Shown here: in pieces, positions 45,808 to 55,835 of the stretch
Layout of the letters: each line of letters begins with the position of its first letter
How positions within the stretch are numbered: the stretch's first letter is position 1
Assembly (NCBI RefSeq): GCF_014836955.1
Contig: NZ_JACSPV010000016.1
Span: 26,314-90,313 of the forward strand
Length of the DNA stretch: 64,000 bases
Reading direction: 5' to 3'
Source of the DNA: Bacillus norwichensis
GTDB lineage: Bacteria > Bacillota > Bacilli > Bacillales > Bacillaceae_C
The notes under the pieces: generated by a model
The model's input: the letters and a program-made list of their open reading frames with translations, nothing else
Databases searched by the model: none
Told to the model about the DNA's origin: nothing
Program-made: the position numbers and the translations under genes

Positions 45808-47160
45808 CTAAAATAATAAAAAGGCGATCGGGATAATAATGAGTAATGTTAATACTACTCGTTCAAACCAAATAATTACTAACTTTGGTACGCTGATAGG
45901 TATATCCGTGGCCAAGATACATGGGATGATAGCTGAAAAAAATAAAATGGATGAAACCGATAAAACGGCGACAATAAATTTTGTAATCAACTGGGCTTCT
46001 ACAACAAGCAGTGCAGGTAAAAAAATTTCCGAAACGGATATGGCGGCTGCTTTTGCTGTTATGAGCGGTTCAGGTAACTGCAATCCCCATGTAAGAGGGT
46101 AGAAAATATAACCGAGCCAATCGAATAAAGGGGTGTAGGTTGCTAGTACAAGACCAAGCAGACCAACAGACATAATGTTAGGTAAGATGCTCATGGTCAT
46201 CAAAAGGCCATCTTTTAGATTCAAAGAAACATTTTTCAACAGTCCCGGGGTGGTGTCAGCGGTATGCATTGCTTCTTTCCATGCATGCCTCAGGCGATTC
46301 TTTGTAATTATTTGTTCTGGTTGGCCTTCTCCATTTAGATATTCATCGCTCATTTTATTTAAAGGCCACATTCTGACTGTGATGGCAGTCACAACAAATG
46401 TTACAACAAGGGAAATCCAAAAAAATAAATTCCAGACATGCATTAAGTCTAATGTATTAGCAATGACAACCATAAACGTAACTGAAACGGTAGAGAACCC
46501 TGTTGCAACGATAGCTGCTTCTCGTATAGTATATTTGCCTTCGTTGAAAATTCTATTAGTTACTAACAGACCGATGGAATAGCTACCTACAAATGAAGCC
46601 ACTGCGTCAATAGCGGATCGCCCGGGTGTTTTGAAAATAGGTCTCATAATCGGCTGCATGAATACCCCAACAAATTCCAAAAGGCCGTAACTGACTAATA
46701 AAGCAAGAAAAACAGCGCCGATTGGAACGAGGAGGCTTACGGGTTTGATGAGTTTTTCTACTAAAAATGGCCCCATGTCGGGATCAAACAACCAAGCCGG
46801 GCCAACATTGAAAACTATCATGGAACCTAATACGAGACCCAATAATTTTAAAATAGAAAATATAATATTTGTGATATTTTTATTCCAAGATTTATGAATG
46901 AATGGATACAGCGCACCTGCCAGTAATATCAGGAGGGCATAGATCGTTACCATTCGGGAGCTAATGCTTGAAATGCCGGTTACGATATGGTCAAGCATAA
47001 TAGATGATTTTCCGTTAAGCGAGATTGGGACAAAGAACATAAAAATACCAATACTGCTATAGCCGAAAAATTTAAATACATTTGTTGGAGATGAAGCGCT
47101 TTTAATTGGTTGGACATCTTGCGGAACCTCTAACTCTTTTTTTAAAGGTGAATTTATCAT
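45808..47160 (-). CDS. YjiH family membrane protein (nucleoside-recognition gate domain)
   Basis: 450 residues with about ten hydrophobic helices and two gate-type repeats (MRPIFKTPGRSAIDAVASFV, LPEPLITAKAAAISVSEIF). Matches the YjiH family, whose substrate is unknown; gate proteins move small molecules across membranes. AGAGGAG precedes the ATG. It is divergent from the CoA-transferase/urocanase operon and shares a 445-base gap with it, so it is a fair candidate for that pathway's transporter. This link is inference from position. Confidence 0.85.
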   Translation of the reverse strand: MINSPLKKELEVPQDVQPIKSASSPTNVFKFFGYSSIGIFMFFVPISLNGKSSIMLDHIVTGISSISSRMVTIYALLILLAGALYPFIHKSWNKNITNIIFSILKLLGLVLGSMIVFNVGPAWLFDPDMGPFLVEKLIKPVSLLVPIGAVFLALLVSYGLLEFVGVFMQPIMRPIFKTPGRSAIDAVASFVGSYSIGLLVTNRIFNEGKYTIREAAIVATGFSTVSVTFMVVIANTLDLMHVWNLFFWISLVVTFVVTAITVRMWPLNKMSDEYLNGEGQPEQIITKNRLRHAWKEAMHTADTTPGLLKNVSLNLKDGLLMTMSILPNIMSVGLLGLVLATYTPLFDWLGYIFYPLTWGLQLPEPLITAKAAAISVSEIFLPALLVVEAQLITKFIVAVLSVSSILFFSAIIPCILATDIPISVPKLVIIWFERVVLTLLIIIPIAFLLF

Positions 47161-47605
47161 ATTTACAACTCCTCTTAAAAAAATTGGCCGTGATCAAAGG
47201 GAAGATGAAGAGAAATAAAGCGCTATCATTTTTAGCTGTTTGGTCCCTATGTATTTTTATTAAGTATAAAAATAGATATTGTGTAATGTAAGTTCACAAA
47301 TTATCGAAATCATTGAAAATTCTACGTTCGAGGAAACTCCTTTACTTTGGTAGACAAAAGGTTCAATTTCCTTTGTTTGAATCTTAAAAAAGTACACCAA
47401 TTCAAAACAAATTAGCCTGTTTTTTCTGAAAGATTTCTTTTTATACTAGAGTTAAAGATTCTATCAAGTCGTTTTTTAAGTAGATGGTTGATTTTTTACA
47501 TGTTTAATCGAAGAATAATCCACTATTTCATAGAAAATACGACTGGCTCACGAATAATGCCCTTGCCATAATGTGGATACAGGGGAAAAAGGAGGAGGAA
47601 ATTCA

Positions 47606-48760
47606 TTGAAACGGCCATTGGAAAATATAAAGGTATTGGATTTCAGCAGAGTGCTGGCTGGTCCTTACTGTACGATGTTATTTGCAGACTTGGGTGCTGA
47701 TGTATTGAAAGTTGAAAAACCCGGATCAGGAGATGATACGAGACACTTTGGCCCTTTTCAAAATGATGAAAGCGCTTATTTTGGTTTTTTGAACCGCGGG
47801 AAAAAAAGCATCGAGTTAAATTTGAAGGATGAAATGGACAAAGAGCTACTACTTCAATTGGTCAAAGAGACAGATGTAATTGTGGAAAATTTTAGGCCCG
47901 GAGTAATGAAAAAGCTAGGTCTGGATTACGAGACATTAAAAGAGTTAAACCCACAGCTAGTGTATACATCGATTTCTGGATTTGGTCAATTTGGTCCGTA
48001 TAGCCAACGTCCCGCTTATGATCTAGTGGCTCAGGCTATGGGAGGAATGACTAGTATAACGGGTCATCCCGATAATCCGCCGACTAGAACAGGCTCTTCT
48101 CTAGGAGATATGAGTGCTGCGCTATATGCCGCGTTTGGAACTATAGTCGCTCTTTATCACCGTGAAAAAACCGGAGAAGGACAATTTTTAGATATAGCAA
48201 TGGTGGACAGCATCTTTGCAATGCTCGAAACGAATGTTCTAAGGTACACTGTGGACCAAATTGTTCCATCGAGAATTGGAAGTCGGCATCCAATTAGTAC
48301 GCCGTTTGATATTTATGAAGCGCAGGATGGCTACATAGTCATAGCCATTGCAAATGATCCGCTTTTTGCTCGGCTTTGCCATGTAATAGAGCGACCTGAG
48401 CTTATTGATGATCTGAGATTTTTAACTGATAGTCTAAGGACTGAACATGAAAAAGAATTAAAAGAGATTATCGAAGAATGGCTCACTTCTTACACAGTAG
48501 AAGAAGCAGAGAACTCAATGAGCGAAGCAGGAGTTCCATGTTCGCGAATCAATAGTATTAAAGATGTTGTGGAAGATGAGCATACAAAAATACGAGAAAT
48601 GCTGGTGGAAGTAGATCATCCGATCGCAGGACTAATGAAAGTTCCAGGAAATCCAGTGAAATTATCATTAACTCCTCCATCCATTGACAAGGCTTCTCCT
48701 CTGTTGGGTGAACATAATGATGAGATTAAAAAGAGAGTGTTAAAAATAGGAATAGATTAA
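47606..48760 (+). CDS. Class III CoA-transferase (CaiB/BaiF family)
   Basis: 384 residues. N-terminal LDFSRVLAGPYCTMLFADLG, LADVLKVEKPG-type loop, NRGKKSIELNLKD, and the catalytic Asp (Asp168) in TGSSLGDMSAALYA. Class III enzymes pass CoA between carboxylic acids through an aspartyl-CoA intermediate. TTG 47606 follows AAAGGAGGAGG at a good distance; the earlier ATG at 47573 precedes that site. First gene of an apparent eight-gene operon; the acyl-CoA dehydrogenase follows 15 bases later, as CaiB pairs with CaiA in carnitine metabolism. Confidence 0.93.
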   Translation: MKRPLENIKVLDFSRVLAGPYCTMLFADLGADVLKVEKPGSGDDTRHFGPFQNDESAYFGFLNRGKKSIELNLKDEMDKELLLQLVKETDVIVENFRPGVMKKLGLDYETLKELNPQLVYTSISGFGQFGPYSQRPAYDLVAQAMGGMTSITGHPDNPPTRTGSSLGDMSAALYAAFGTIVALYHREKTGEGQFLDIAMVDSIFAMLETNVLRYTVDQIVPSRIGSRHPISTPFDIYEAQDGYIVIAIANDPLFARLCHVIERPELIDDLRFLTDSLRTEHEKELKEIIEEWLTSYTVEEAENSMSEAGVPCSRINSIKDVVEDEHTKIREMLVEVDHPIAGLMKVPGNPVKLSLTPPSIDKASPLLGEHNDEIKKRVLKIGID

Positions 48761-48775
48761 AAGCGAGGGATAAAT

Positions 48776-49918
48776 ATGGATTTTCGTTTAACAGAAGAAG
48801 AACAAAGCATCAGAAAAATGGTAAGGGATTTTAGTAGAGAAGTCTTAGCTCCAAAGGCAGCGGAGTTGGATGAAAACAACCGTTTTCCGACTGAAACGAT
48901 CAAACAATTAGCAGAACTAGGATTAATGGGAATCGCCTATCCGGAAGAGTATGGAGGAGTTGGGGCTGGCTCTATTTCCGAAGCAATTGCAGTTGAAGAA
49001 ATGACTGCTGCATGTGCTGCAACCGGTTCCATTTTAACTGCTCATTATTTAGGAACAGATAGTTTATATTTAGGTGCAAGTGAAGAGATGAAGCAAAAAT
49101 ATTTAGTTCCAGGGTTTACGGGAGAGCACTTATTTGCATTTTGTCTGACCGAACCTGGTGGAGGAACAGATGTATCATCTATGAAAACCACGGCTCGCTT
49201 AGAGGGTGATGAGTATGTCCTCAATGGTACAAAAATATTTATAACAAACGCCGGGTATGCAGACACATACGTTGTCTATGCCAAAACAGATACATCTTTG
49301 GAAGCAAGGGGAATTAGCGCTTTTGTTGTTGAAAAAGATACACCTGGGTTAAGCTTTGGAGCCGGTGATGACAAGATGGGGATTCGAGGAGCCAGAACCG
49401 ATGAGGTTATTTTCGATCAATGTCGGATTCCCAAAGAAAGTATCGTCGGAAAAGAAGGTGACGGATTCAAGCTTGCCATGCAAGTAGTGGACCGTGGAAG
49501 AATCGGTATTGCCGCCATGGCCGTCGGTTTATCCCAAGCAGCATTGGATGAAGCCGTTTCCTATTCAAAAGAAAGAATTGCATTTAATCAGTCCATTTCA
49601 AAATATCAGGGAATCCAATGGATGCTGGCTGAAATGGAAGCAGAGATTGAAATAGGGCGCCTGTATACGTACTATGCAGCCAGCTTGAAAGACCGGGAAG
49701 GGTACCGTTTGTCCAAAGAAGCTTCAATAGCGAAACTGTTTACGTCTGAGGCATCTAACCGGATCGTTCATAAAGCGGTGCAAATTCATGGAGGCTATGG
49801 ATACATGAAGGAATATACGATTGAGCGTCTCTATCGGGATCAACGTATATTGGAGATTTTCGAAGGAACATCCCAAGTACAAAAAATGGTTGTTTCACAT
49901 CACTTGCTTGGAAAATAG
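48776..49918 (+). CDS. Acyl-CoA dehydrogenase
   Basis: 380-residue FAD enzyme that introduces a C2-C3 double bond into an acyl-CoA (or reduces it). N-terminal DFRLTEEEQSIRKMVRDF, the signature LTEPGGGTDVSSMKTTA, KIFITNAGYAD, and the catalytic Glu in EIFEGTSQVQ. Electrons would go to the EtfBA encoded in the same operon. The natural acyl chain is unknown; the neighbouring urocanases point to imidazolepropionyl-CoA. Confidence 0.95.
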   Translation: MDFRLTEEEQSIRKMVRDFSREVLAPKAAELDENNRFPTETIKQLAELGLMGIAYPEEYGGVGAGSISEAIAVEEMTAACAATGSILTAHYLGTDSLYLGASEEMKQKYLVPGFTGEHLFAFCLTEPGGGTDVSSMKTTARLEGDEYVLNGTKIFITNAGYADTYVVYAKTDTSLEARGISAFVVEKDTPGLSFGAGDDKMGIRGARTDEVIFDQCRIPKESIVGKEGDGFKLAMQVVDRGRIGIAAMAVGLSQAALDEAVSYSKERIAFNQSISKYQGIQWMLAEMEAEIEIGRLYTYYAASLKDREGYRLSKEASIAKLFTSEASNRIVHKAVQIHGGYGYMKEYTIERLYRDQRILEIFEGTSQVQKMVVSHHLLGK

Positions 49919-49972
49919 CACCAAAAGTGTTCATGACAAAAGCCATAATTAAAAATAGGGGAGAACTTTAAT

Positions 49973-51637
49973 ATGACAAACCAAACGAAAAGGGTTATCA
50001 GAGCCGCCCGCGGAAACGATCTTATATGTAAGGGATGGGAACAGGAAGCAGCGCTTCGCATGCTGATGAATAATCTGGACCCAGAAGTAGCTGAAAAACC
50101 TGAAGAACTTGTTGTTTATGGCGGAATTGGAAAAGCGGCAAGGAATTGGGAGTGTTATGAGGCAATTGTTGAATCTCTAAAAAATCTTGAGAACGATGAA
50201 ACGTTACTTGTACAGTCTGGGAAGCCAGTAGGTGTATTTCGAACACACGAAACAGCTCCGAGAGTGTTGATTGCTAATTCCAATTTGGTTCCTGCTTGGG
50301 CAGACTGGAATCATTTCTACGACTTGGAAGATAAAGGACTTATGATGTATGGACAGATGACAGCAGGTAGCTGGATTTATATTGGTGCCCAAGGAATTCT
50401 GCAAGGAACCTATTTAAGTTTTGTAGAGGCAGCTAAAAAAGCATTTGGAACTCCTGATTTAACAGGAAGATTTATTCTAACTGGCGGTATGGGAGGAATG
50501 AGTGGTGCCCAGCCATTGGCAGGAAAAATGGCAAAAGGGGTTATTCTTGTCGTTGAAGTAGATCGCCAGCGTATTGAAAGAAAGATTAGAGAAGGATACT
50601 GCGATTATTTTGCAGAAAATTTGGATGAAGCGCTTAAAATGGTTAAGGAGTTTACTGGAAAACAGGAACCGGCTTCCATCGGGCTCGTCGGGAACTGTGC
50701 GGATGTTTATCCGGAATTGCTTGAAAGAGGCATCATTCCGGATATTGTTACAGACCAGACGAGTGCTCATGACCCAATTAACGGTTACGTACCTCATGGC
50801 ATGTCATATGATGAAGCACTTGAATTACGGAAACGGGATTCAAAAGCATATGAGCAAAAATCTATGAAGTCTATGGCAGTACATGTAGAAGCAATGCTTG
50901 GTTTCCAAAAAGCTGGAGCTGAAACGTTTGACTATGGGAACAATATTCGGGCAAATGCTCAGAAGATGGGCGTTGAAAATGCATTTGATTTCCCAGGTTT
51001 TGTACCGGCATATATTCGCCCCTTGTTTTGTGAAGGGAAAGGACCTTTTCGTTGGGCAGCCTTGTCCGGTGATCCTGAAGACATTTATAAAACAGATGAA
51101 TTGGCCAAACAAATGTTTAAAGAAGACAAGTCTTTAGTTAACTGGATTGATATGGCGCAGAAAATGGTTAAATGGCAAGGGTTGCCAGCAAGAATATGCT
51201 GGCTAGGATATGGAGATCGTCACCGCTTCGCCCTAAAAGTAAATGAGATGGTGGCAAGCGGGGAATTAAAGGCGCCGGTTGTATTTGGAAGAGATCATCT
51301 TGATTGTGGTTCCGTAGCATCCCCGAATCGCGAAACTGAAGCGATGAGGGATGGAAGTGATGCGGTTGCTGATTGGCCAATTTTAAACGCACTTATCAAT
51401 ACATGCGGCGGAGCTAGCTGGGTAAGTGTCCACCATGGAGGAGGAGTTGGAATGGGGTACTCCATCCATGCTGGCCAAGTTTTGGTGGCTGATGGAACAA
51501 AACAGGCAGCTGAAAGGATCGAAAGGGTTTTAGTATCAGATCCTGGAATGGGCGTTGTTCGCCATGCGGATGCAGGATATGGTAAAGCCATTGAAGTAGC
51601 CAAGGAAAAAGGTGTTCAAATTCCTATGCTGCAATAG
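49973..51637 (+). CDS. hutU: Urocanate hydratase (urocanase)
   Basis: 554 residues, full length for HutU. The NAD-binding and active-site parts are conserved: [72 protein letters not shown], and [16 protein letters not shown] with the active-site Cys409, then [20 protein letters not shown]. Converts urocanate to 4-imidazolone-5-propionate. No hutH, hutI or hutG is nearby, so this is not an ordinary hut operon. It sits after an acyl-CoA dehydrogenase gene and before a second urocanase. Confidence 0.95.
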   Translation: MTNQTKRVIRAARGNDLICKGWEQEAALRMLMNNLDPEVAEKPEELVVYGGIGKAARNWECYEAIVESLKNLENDETLLVQSGKPVGVFRTHETAPRVLIANSNLVPAWADWNHFYDLEDKGLMMYGQMTAGSWIYIGAQGILQGTYLSFVEAAKKAFGTPDLTGRFILTGGMGGMSGAQPLAGKMAKGVILVVEVDRQRIERKIREGYCDYFAENLDEALKMVKEFTGKQEPASIGLVGNCADVYPELLERGIIPDIVTDQTSAHDPINGYVPHGMSYDEALELRKRDSKAYEQKSMKSMAVHVEAMLGFQKAGAETFDYGNNIRANAQKMGVENAFDFPGFVPAYIRPLFCEGKGPFRWAALSGDPEDIYKTDELAKQMFKEDKSLVNWIDMAQKMVKWQGLPARICWLGYGDRHRFALKVNEMVASGELKAPVVFGRDHLDCGSVASPNRETEAMRDGSDAVADWPILNALINTCGGASWVSVHHGGGVGMGYSIHAGQVLVADGTKQAAERIERVLVSDPGMGVVRHADAGYGKAIEVAKEKGVQIPMLQ

Positions 51638-51713
51638 CTGAACACATTCAAAACATTTAAATGTCTTTAGGACAAACAGTAAAAAAGGGGAAAAGAAGGG
51701 AGCAATTCCGTTG

Positions 51714-53354
51714 ATGGGAACGATTCATTCGCCTGTTGGCACAGATATTACATGTAAAACTTGGGAAACAGAGGCTTTGTTACGGTTATTACTTAATAGT
51801 CTTGATCCGAGAGTGGCAGAGAACGCTCAAGATTTTATTGTTTATGGCGGGACAGGCAAGGCTGTTCGGGATAGAAAATCCCTGCAGGCAATTATCCATG
51901 AACTTACCCATCTCGAGCCAGATCATACATTACTTATCCAATCTGGCAAGCCAGTCGCAACCTTTCGAACGTTCCCCTTTTTTCCAAGAGTTCTGTCAGC
52001 CGCCGCCATGGTGGTCCCCAAATGGGCGACTTGGCAAGCCTTTAATGAACTTGAAAAGAAAAACTTAACGATGTATGGACAGGCGACAGCTGCATCTTGG
52101 GCTTATATAGGTGCTCAAGGTGTCCTGCAGGCAACCTTTGAAACAATGGGGGAAGTGGCTGACCGTTATTTTAACGGTACATTAGCGGGCCGTATTGTTC
52201 TTACATCCGGTTTGGGAGGGATGGGTGCTGCCCAGCCCCTTTCCGTAACCATGCACGGTGGAGTATCCATTATTGTAGAGATCGACGAAGAAAAAATAAA
52301 AAGGCGCTTACTAAATAATTATTGTGATGTCATGGTTTCCTCAGTAGACGAAGCAGTTTCACTTGCAAGAGAAGCTTCGGCGAAGGGCAAGCCATTTGCG
52401 ATTGCTCTCTTGGGTAATGCATCAGATGTGTATTTTGAATGTTTAAAGAAGGGGTTTATTCCTGATATTGTAACAGATCAAACGGCAGCTCATGATCTGT
52501 TGAACGGTTATATTCCCAGCGGCCTCAGCCTGGAGCAGGCTCACTTTCTGAGAAGAAAAAAACCTAAATCTTATTTAGAATTAGCTGCTGAATCGGTGGC
52601 TGGGCATGTAAAATCAATGAACCACTTTCAACAGCAGGGTTCCATTGTTTTTGAGTACGGAAATAATATACGGGCACAAGCATTGGAAAATGGATATACA
52701 GATGCATTCTCCTTTCCGGGCTTTATCTCAGAATATATTAGGCCGCTTTATTGTGAAGGAAGAGGGCCGTGCCGTTGGATTGCTTTGTCTGGAGATCCCA
52801 ACGATATATATAAGATTGACGAAATGATTCTAACTGAATTTTCCGCAGACAAAAGGACTGAAAGATGGATTAATTTTGTCCAAGAAAAGATTTATTTTTA
52901 TGGATTGCCTGCTAGGACCTGTTGGTTGGATTATCAAGAAAGAAGTCAGTTGGGGGAACTGTTGAATCATATGGTAGCTTCAGGCCAATTGTCCGCACCA
53001 GTAGCCATTACACGTGATCATTCTGAAGGCAGTACGATGTCGGCGCCTACAAGAGAAACTGAAAATATGCTGGATGGAAGTGATGCCATCGCTGACTGGC
53101 CTATTTTAACGGGCTTACTAAACGCAAGTGGTGGTGCATCTATGGTCAGCATTCAACATGGCGGAGGGGTCGGGATTGGGAACTCCATTCATTCGGGGAT
53201 GACGGCGGTGGCTGATGGAAGTCTTGACTCTTATGAAAAGCTGAAACGATTACTCACAATAGATCCTGGTCTAAGTATTATCAGACATGCAGATGCAGGA
53301 TATGAGACAGCCAAATCCATGGTAAATAAACTAGGGATAAAAAAACCGTTATAG
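51714..53354 (+). CDS. Divergent urocanase-family protein, second copy
   Basis: 546 residues, aligned end to end with the first urocanase but much diverged. Conserved: LVYGGTG-type loop (IVYGGTGKAVRDRKS), MYGQATAASWAYIGAQG, GLGGMGAAQPLSV and the Cys in YGLPARTCWLDYQER (Cys403). Changed: AARNWEC becomes AVRDRKS, WLGYGDR becomes [21 protein letters not shown] becomes [25 protein letters not shown] becomes QHGGGVGIGNS. Cys and NAD glycines are kept, so it may be active on a modified substrate or act as a partner subunit. TTG 51711 is an alternative start. Confidence 0.9.
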   Translation: MGTIHSPVGTDITCKTWETEALLRLLLNSLDPRVAENAQDFIVYGGTGKAVRDRKSLQAIIHELTHLEPDHTLLIQSGKPVATFRTFPFFPRVLSAAAMVVPKWATWQAFNELEKKNLTMYGQATAASWAYIGAQGVLQATFETMGEVADRYFNGTLAGRIVLTSGLGGMGAAQPLSVTMHGGVSIIVEIDEEKIKRRLLNNYCDVMVSSVDEAVSLAREASAKGKPFAIALLGNASDVYFECLKKGFIPDIVTDQTAAHDLLNGYIPSGLSLEQAHFLRRKKPKSYLELAAESVAGHVKSMNHFQQQGSIVFEYGNNIRAQALENGYTDAFSFPGFISEYIRPLYCEGRGPCRWIALSGDPNDIYKIDEMILTEFSADKRTERWINFVQEKIYFYGLPARTCWLDYQERSQLGELLNHMVASGQLSAPVAITRDHSEGSTMSAPTRETENMLDGSDAIADWPILTGLLNASGGASMVSIQHGGGVGIGNSIHSGMTAVADGSLDSYEKLKRLLTIDPGLSIIRHADAGYETAKSMVNKLGIKKPL

Positions 53355-53374
53355 AAATGAAAGGATGTCGCCTA

Positions 53375-55021
53375 ATGAACCATGGTCTCTTGATTTACTC
53401 AAACGACGATACTTTAATACAAATGGTTCAGGAACTAAATAATGAGTGTGATTTCCACTTTTTGATTTATACGTGTTCTTTAGCGAATGGCAGAGGTATG
53501 ATAACAGCTTTCAGCAACTATGACCTAGTAATCGTAGATTTGGATCAAACCTTTCCAGATGAAGGGCTGGAAAAAGAGATACTGCATATTTTAAAAAATG
53601 ATCGTGCTCGCACTCAATTTGTATTTATGAAATCAAACCCCGGTGTAAATGAAGTGCGCGAGTTTTTAAAAGCTGGTGCAATTGACTATTTACAAAAACC
53701 ACTGACAAATGACAATATCTACTATTTACTTCATGAATTTAAAAAAGAAATAATCTCTGAAGCTGTTAGAAATGCTATTTCATTAAACGGTAAGGTAACT
53801 TCTTATTTAAAAAGTAGTTTAGCATATGATCTAATCTACGGGAGTATCAAGCATTCAAAAGAGATTTGGGATCGCTGTATGTTCATTGGGCTGTCTGATG
53901 TACCTAACACTGCAATGGTCATGCACATAGATGATTTCCACAAGTTGTCCGAAAACAAAAGTAAACAATGGGAACACTCAATCCGCCACGAGATCATCCA
54001 AGGCATTCAACGATTTTTAACTGAGACAGTTAATGAAATGCTGGTAGCAGTAACAGATGCAGATAAAATTGCTGTTTTGTTGGCAAGCCATCTGAAAAGT
54101 AGCCAGAGAGAATACAAAGTAGATGCAAAAAACTTAGCAGAACAAATGAAGGACTTTGTAGTATTACACACGGGTTACAGCATTACGATCGGTATTGGAA
54201 ATTATTATGAAGATGCCAGAAATCTGCATGTGTCATATCAAGAAGCGTATCGTGCTCAGGAAAATAAATTCTTTGCAGGCAAGAATACGGTTATTCATAT
54301 TGATGATGTAGCTCCTTTTGTGAATGAAGATGAAACCATTCTGAACTATGATGTAATTCGTTTGGCAAGCAGAGTTACAATGGGAGATTTTGCAGGTGTC
54401 CAAAAAGAGCTCACTGAGTTAAATGAGCTTCTCTTTTCTCAAGATCATTTAAATCCCCGAGTATTCCACCTGCAAATTATTGATATTTTGACTACTTTAG
54501 CCCGAGCAGCCATACATGGCGGTTCGAAGCCGAAAGAGATTTTTTCTATGCATGCTGAATTTGATAGACAGTTAAAAAACCTGGAAAACCTTAAGGAAAT
54601 AAAGGAATGGTTTGAAAAAGTTACAAATAATATGTTAGATCAAGTTTTAATCAACCACAATAAACAAGTGTTAAAGTCCGTGCAAAAAGCGATTAATTAT
54701 ATTGATCTACATTTTGATCAACCAATTACATTGGAAGAGGTCTCCAGCCATGTAAGTTTAAGCGCAAATTATTTTAGCAACATGTTTAAAAAAACAACAG
54801 GCTGTTCTTTAGTTGAATATATTTCAAAATTGAGGGTTGAGAGAGCCAAAGTGATGTTAATGGATTTAAGCTACACCGTTTATCAAATTGCTAATCATGT
54901 TGGTTATAATGATTCGCGGTATTTCAGCCGGGTATTTAAGTCACTCGTCGGTAAAACACCTAGTCAATACCGTAATTCGTTATTACGTCCGGGTTATAAG
55001 AAAGAAGAAACGAAGTTGTGA
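53375..55021 (+). CDS. AraC-type response-regulator-like transcription factor with degenerate receiver
   Basis: 548 residues. Receiver-like domain (1-120) with Asp in DLVIVDLDQTFP and Lys in IDYLQKPL, but the N-terminal acidic pair is replaced (LLIYSNDDT). A middle region with CdaR/GGDEF-like features (GYSITIGIGNYYEDARNLHVS) follows, then two AraC helix-turn-helix motifs (ITLEEVSSHVSLSANYFSNM, YTVYQIANHVGYNDSRYFSR). No cognate kinase is adjacent. ATG 53375 has AAAGGA 9 bases upstream. Likely activates its own operon. Confidence 0.9.
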   Translation: MNHGLLIYSNDDTLIQMVQELNNECDFHFLIYTCSLANGRGMITAFSNYDLVIVDLDQTFPDEGLEKEILHILKNDRARTQFVFMKSNPGVNEVREFLKAGAIDYLQKPLTNDNIYYLLHEFKKEIISEAVRNAISLNGKVTSYLKSSLAYDLIYGSIKHSKEIWDRCMFIGLSDVPNTAMVMHIDDFHKLSENKSKQWEHSIRHEIIQGIQRFLTETVNEMLVAVTDADKIAVLLASHLKSSQREYKVDAKNLAEQMKDFVVLHTGYSITIGIGNYYEDARNLHVSYQEAYRAQENKFFAGKNTVIHIDDVAPFVNEDETILNYDVIRLASRVTMGDFAGVQKELTELNELLFSQDHLNPRVFHLQIIDILTTLARAAIHGGSKPKEIFSMHAEFDRQLKNLENLKEIKEWFEKVTNNMLDQVLINHNKQVLKSVQKAINYIDLHFDQPITLEEVSSHVSLSANYFSNMFKKTTGCSLVEYISKLRVERAKVMLMDLSYTVYQIANHVGYNDSRYFSRVFKSLVGKTPSQYRNSLLRPGYKKEETKL

Positions 55022-55049
55022 AGTACATAGAAACAATGGGGTGAAATCA

Positions 55050-55823
55050 GTGAATATATTTGTAATGATAAAGCGAACTTTTGATACGGAAGAAAAGCTC
55101 TCCATTCAAAATGGAGAAATTGTCGATACTGATGCTGAATATATTATCAATCCTTACGATGAATACGCTATTGAAGAAGCAGTTCAGTTAAGGGATGCAC
55201 ACGGCGGTAAGGTGACAGTTTTGACGGTTGGAGACGAAGAAGCCGAGAAAGAACTTCGTACAGCCTTGGCGATGGGGTGTGATCAGGCCATTCTGATCAA
55301 TGATGAGGAACTAGAGAATGGGGACCAGATGACAACGGCCTCCTTGATTGCGACCTACCTTCAAGATAAGGAATTTGATCTTATTCTTGGAGGAAATGTA
55401 GCTATTGATGGAGGTTCTGGGCAAGTGGGCCCCCGGGTTGCTGAACTTTTGGGCATCGTTCAGGTGACTGGCATCACCGAGCTTTGTATTGAGAATGGAA
55501 GAGCGAAGGTCGTGCGCGATGTCGAAGGCGATGAGGAACGCTTGCAATTGGATTTACCTTTATTGGCAACTGCTCAACAAGGGTTGAATGAACCAAGATA
55601 CCCTTCACTACCAGGCATTATGAAAGCTAAGAAAAAGCCGTTGGATACATTGGATTGGGATGAGCTGAATATAGACGAAAACGAATTAGAAACGAAAACA
55701 GAAACGATTGAAATCTTTGCAAAACCGGACAAACAGGCTGGAAAATTGTTGAATGGCGAACTGCAGACTCAAGTAAAAGAACTTCTTTCCTTATTAACAA
55801 CGGAAGCAAAAGTTATTTCATAG
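55050..55823 (+). CDS. etfB: Electron transfer flavoprotein, beta subunit
   Basis: 257 residues: MNIFVMIKRTFDTEEKLSIQ, NPYDEYAIEEAVQLRD, GGNVAIDGGSGQVGPRVAEL and the loop LPLLATAQQGLNEPRYPSLP with KAKKKPL. Forms a heterodimer with EtfA and takes electrons from the acyl-CoA dehydrogenase. The start is GTG 55050; a longer frame from 54888 overlaps the regulator gene and lacks homology. Confidence 0.93.
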   Translation: MNIFVMIKRTFDTEEKLSIQNGEIVDTDAEYIINPYDEYAIEEAVQLRDAHGGKVTVLTVGDEEAEKELRTALAMGCDQAILINDEELENGDQMTTASLIATYLQDKEFDLILGGNVAIDGGSGQVGPRVAELLGIVQVTGITELCIENGRAKVVRDVEGDEERLQLDLPLLATAQQGLNEPRYPSLPGIMKAKKKPLDTLDWDELNIDENELETKTETIEIFAKPDKQAGKLLNGELQTQVKELLSLLTTEAKVIS

Positions 55824-55835
55824 ACGGGGGTATTC

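Noticed and set aside
47530..47566. Possible SigL (-24/-12) promoter before the CoA-transferase gene
   Set aside because: TGGCTC and the later GC are at the wrong spacing (12 or 18 instead of 10 bases), and the operon regulator is AraC-type, not a SigL activator.
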